From an uncultured Pseudomonadota bacterium (lineage in GTDB: Bacteria > Pseudomonadota > Gammaproteobacteria > Burkholderiales > Methylophilaceae): 16,829 nt of DNA. The stretch covers positions 1-16,829 of the forward strand of contig CAIOPD010000036.1 in assembly GCA_903860085.1 (NCBI GenBank), given 5' to 3'. Position numbers and translations under genes: made by a program. This document shows, in pieces, positions 14,976 through 16,829 of this stretch (positions are counted from its first letter, which is position 1; the number at the start of each line of letters is the position of its first letter). The notes under the pieces are model-generated. The model had not been told where the DNA came from. It saw only the letters and a program-made list of their open reading frames with translations, and ran no database searches.

Positions 14976-15428
14976 TTACTTAAAACGTCTAAAAGAACCG
15001 GTGGCTACGCCCCAAATTTCAAAACTCATCTCTTCTGTAATTTCTATAGGCGAGTAAGCACCAGTTGAGTTGGCGGGTAATAACCTAGGGGTACCATCGG
15101 CTCTACGGCTTAAGATTTTAATGGTGAATTCACCATCCACCACAGCTAGTACGATATCACCCACAGAGGCCAGCTTTGATCGGTCGATCACAGCTTTGTC
15201 TCCTGGCAATAGCCCGACATCAATCATGGAGTAACCTTGAATAGTCACGAAAAAGGTAGCGTCTTTTTGGTCAATTAAAAACTCACTAGGATCAAGTCTT
15301 TTCTCTACATGCTCTTCTGCGGGAGAGGGGAACCCCGCCGATACTTTGGATGAGTACAATGGTAGTTTAATAGACTGCGCATATAACGCTGGCAGTTCAA
15401 ATTCGCTAATGGCGTCAATATCAACCAT
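14976..15428 (-). CDS. umuD: UmuD-like autoproteolytic subunit of polymerase V (S24 peptidase)
   Basis: UmuD cleaves itself with RecA help and then joins UmuC. This frame gives 150 residues. The cleavage site is A31-G32 in KVSAGFPSP (Ala-Gly as in LexA, where E. coli UmuD has Cys-Gly). The Ser-Lys dyad is S67 (QGYSMID) and K104 (GEFTIKIL), with the same 37-residue spacing as E. coli S60/K97. The ATG at 15428 has no Shine-Dalgarno. Relatives I recall carry an N-terminal extension like the one encoded in the neighbouring frame upstream, so the natural start is probably 15619 with a one-base frameshift between. Restored, the protein would be 214 residues. Confidence 0.85.
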   Translation of the reverse strand: MVDIDAISEFELPALYAQSIKLPLYSSKVSAGFPSPAEEHVEKRLDPSEFLIDQKDATFFVTIQGYSMIDVGLLPGDKAVIDRSKLASVGDIVLAVVDGEFTIKILSRRADGTPRLLPANSTGAYSPIEITEEMSFEIWGVATGSFRRFK

Positions 15429-15619
15429 TCGTTTTTACGTTGATAGGCAGCCAGAAAATCCTTAATCACTGGTGATTGACTGGTTGGAATACGTAGCACA
15501 GCAGTAGGCTCGCCAAACTTACCTGAGCCGACCTTGCGGCCAGCCCCAGGTTGATTTTTACGCGGCGCAATTTTGCTTACATTCGTTTTATTGGTATTTG
15601 TTTCGTTAGATTGGCTCAT
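15305..15619 (-). pseudogene. Out-of-frame N-terminal extension of umuD
   Basis: This frame starts MSQSNETNTNKTNVSK and carries QPGAGRKVGSGKFGEPT, then AVLRIPTSQSPVIKDFLAAY, up to about residue 62. After that it runs out of frame through umuD to a stop at 15305. The first 62 residues match the kind of N-terminal extension I recall on LexA/UmuD-like proteins. One extra A in the A5 tract at 15432-15436 would join it in frame to umuD as QRKKRMVDID. The basic GAGRK...GSGKFG segment and a strand-helix unit (VLRIP, then VIKDFLAAY) resemble a ribbon-helix-helix half-domain; this is a guess from pattern. The ATG at 15619 has no Shine-Dalgarno but has a -10-like TACAAT seven bases before it. Confidence 0.65.
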
Positions 15620-15621
15620 GG

Positions 15622-15642
15622 TAATTATTGTAACAATAATTA
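15622..15642. promoter_or_regulatory. Perfect 21-bp palindrome before umuD, candidate operator
   Basis: On the umuD strand, arms TAATTATTGT and ACAATAATTA are perfect inverted copies around a single T. The palindrome ends three bases before the ATG at 15619. It contains a -10-like TACAAT (a weak TAAGCA -35 lies 18 bases upstream), so a bound protein would block transcription. It does not contain the usual CTGT-N8-ACAG LexA half-sites. Confidence 0.6.
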
Positions 15643-16010
15643 ATGGGCTGTGCTTAGCGGATGAATAAAAATATTTATTTTTCTTAAGAGTCCGCGTTAC
15701 TTTTTAACGGCAGCTGCTTCTGAAGTTGTTCGTCAGAAATGGGTCAAAAGCAGACAGTTAATAAATACAAAACGCTCGTCATGACTTCACACCAACTCAA
15801 TATACAACCTAGTTTTGCAGTCGATTCTTTGGCTGGAATACGTAATGATGACTTTGGGTTTAGGTTAAACTAATCAATTTTTTATTTGCTATATTTATAA
15901 GCTAACTATATCCGTAAAGTTAACTCTTTAGCCCACAGTTCATCTAAAAAGAAGGCTGCTGATACAATGTTTAGAGTTACAAAAAAATACATCCGGAAAT
16001 TCATATCCTC
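15643..16010. other. AT-rich region between umuD and the glycosyltransferase
   Basis: With the palindrome, this is about 390 bases without a clear gene. The stretch next to umuD (15661-15685) is nearly all A/T, a possible UP-element. Two tiny plus-strand frames exist: a 30-codon one at 15780-15872 and a 19-codon one (15967-16026, starting MFRVTKKYIRKF) that overlaps the start of the glycosyltransferase. Neither has a Shine-Dalgarno or a recognisable product. I saw no terminator hairpin and no RNA gene. Confidence 0.4.
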
Positions 16011-16709
16011 ATGCCTATCGCACTAAATACTTCTTCGAGTAATTCAGTTTTGTCTCAGGACAAATCGTTGAAATTAATAGTTTATTTTTATAAGAATCCT
16101 CTGCTGGTTGTGAAATTATTTCATTCTTTATTGAATTCAGCTTCCGAATTAATATCGCTTAATGTAAAAATTATTTTTTATAATGACAGCCCTGATGATA
16201 TTCAGTTATGTTGGGAATTGGAAAAGTGTTTACGAAATAAGGGGGCGTTAAATTTAACGGTCATCACTAATTTTGAAAATTTGGGGTTTATTCGAAGTGT
16301 AAATCAGGGTCTTGAAGATGCCATTAGAGATGGATCTGATGTTTTACTTTTAAATTCAGATGCCTATATATTTCCAGGAACTCTAACCGAACTTTCTGAA
16401 ATTGCTAGACTAGATCCTATGATTGGTTTTATAAGTCCACGATCAAACAATGCAACATTATGTACAGTTCATACTAATAAAGTTGCAAGAGGAGATCCAG
16501 ATTTATGTTTTAAAGAATTTCAAGTTTTAAAAAAGCATTTTCAAAGGTATTCCTATGTCCCAACTGCAGTAGGATTCTGTTTGTATATTAAGGTGGAAAT
16601 TCTAAAAAACTTTGGGATTTTTGACTCCATTTATGGGCATGGTTATAACGAAGAAAATGATTTAATAATGCGTGCTAATTCTTGTGGTTGCACATTCGTA
16701 CAGAATTAG
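16011..16709 (+). CDS. Family 2 glycosyltransferase, 3'-truncated
   Basis: A GT-A-fold sugar transferase, probably for rhamnan/O-antigen-like glycans. The visible 232 residues contain N58-D59 (FYNDSPDD), NFENLGFIRSVNQGL at 87-101 and the nucleotide-sugar/metal motif LLLNSDAYI with D117. GFCLYIK at 188-194 and the catalytic-base region GHGYNEENDLI (209-219) follow. This is the catalytic core; relatives usually continue well past the final CGCTFVQN. The frame stops at TAG where the sequence turns into an IS3-type transposase, so the C-terminus is lost. The gene is visibly more AT-rich than the core genes, which suggests horizontal transfer. No strong Shine-Dalgarno precedes the ATG, so the start is uncertain. 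The truncated protein may be inactive. Confidence 0.75.
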   Translation: MPIALNTSSSNSVLSQDKSLKLIVYFYKNPLLVVKLFHSLLNSASELISLNVKIIFYNDSPDDIQLCWELEKCLRNKGALNLTVITNFENLGFIRSVNQGLEDAIRDGSDVLLLNSDAYIFPGTLTELSEIARLDPMIGFISPRSNNATLCTVHTNKVARGDPDLCFKEFQVLKKHFQRYSYVPTAVGFCLYIKVEILKNFGIFDSIYGHGYNEENDLIMRANSCGCTFVQN

Positions 16710-16829
16710 TGTTGGATGCGATGCTGATGGCTAAATGGCGCAGACAGCCTAAACAATCGGTGGTGATCCACTCGGACCAAGGTAGCCAGTTTGGCAGTGA
16801 TGATTTTAATCGCTGGTGCAAAGAGAATA
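16703..16829 (+). pseudogene. Internal fragment of an IS3-family transposase (OrfB, rve domain)
   Basis: From 16703 the frame reads ELVLDAMLMAKWRRQPKQ followed by VVIHSDQGSQFGS and FNRWCKEN, and stays open to the window end. HSDQGSQ is the region of the second catalytic aspartate of the IS3-family DDE integrase core. The piece starts in the middle of orfB. The IS end, orfA and the first half of orfB are missing on its left. It may continue beyond the window. Confidence 0.85.

Noticed and set aside
15755..15770. LexA-like box upstream of umuD (TTGTATTTATTAACTG on the minus strand)
   Set aside because: It lacks the paired CTGT/ACAG half-sites and is about 135 bases from the start, too far for a normal SOS operator.
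15780..15872. 30-codon plus-strand open frame
   Set aside because: No ribosome binding site, no recognisable motif and a length expected by chance in AT-rich DNA.
1..16829. CRISPR array
   Set aside because: No regularly spaced direct repeats were seen; the only RNA-guided component is TnpB of the IS605-type element.

Overview
The window reads as chromosomal DNA of a betaproteobacterium. The block rpsF-priB-rpsR-rplI followed by dnaB-alr-radA is a classic betaproteobacterial arrangement, and priB inside the S6/S18/L9 operon points the same way. The fairly low G+C content and the protein sequences suggest Methylophilaceae (Methylotenera-like). That family placement is inference; nothing in the window proves it.

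Left part (1-7.8 kb, core genome, almost all on the minus strand). uvrB stands on its own. A strong promoter with a structured leader then drives rpsF-priB-rpsR-rplI, which ends in a UUCG-loop terminator. A second transcription unit, dnaB-alr-radA, starts right behind that terminator. The themes are ribosome assembly, replication (PriB and DnaB), D-alanine for the cell wall, and DNA repair (RadA and UvrB).

Middle part (7.9-11 kb, plus strand). An exported trypsin-like protease with a TPR tail ends in a perfect terminator hairpin. It is followed by a class I PLP-dependent aspartate aminotransferase with a TTG start. Next comes a complete tRNA-Asn(GTT) with textbook promoter and terminator, and then a roughly 210-nt promoter-to-terminator unit that looks like an unassigned small RNA.

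Right part (11-16.8 kb, accessory). A small winged-helix-like protein and an ASCH-domain protein face a convergent umuD-umuC (polymerase V-type) operon. An intact IS605-type element (HUH transposase TnpA, RNA-guided nuclease TnpB, hairpin ends) sits exactly at the umuC stop codon. Its right end supplies a replacement stop, and its predicted TnpB guide points at the umuC 3' end. umuD carries an N-terminal extension (GAGRK...GEPT...RIP) that is out of frame by one base at an A5 tract. A perfect 21-bp palindrome lies just before the extended start. This set looks like an accessory SOS-mutagenesis module, possibly self-regulated, that has begun to decay or carries a sequence error.

The right edge is AT-rich. 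It holds a family 2 glycosyltransferase that runs directly into an internal piece of an IS3-family transposase, so the end of the window is a rearranged junction or an assembly join.
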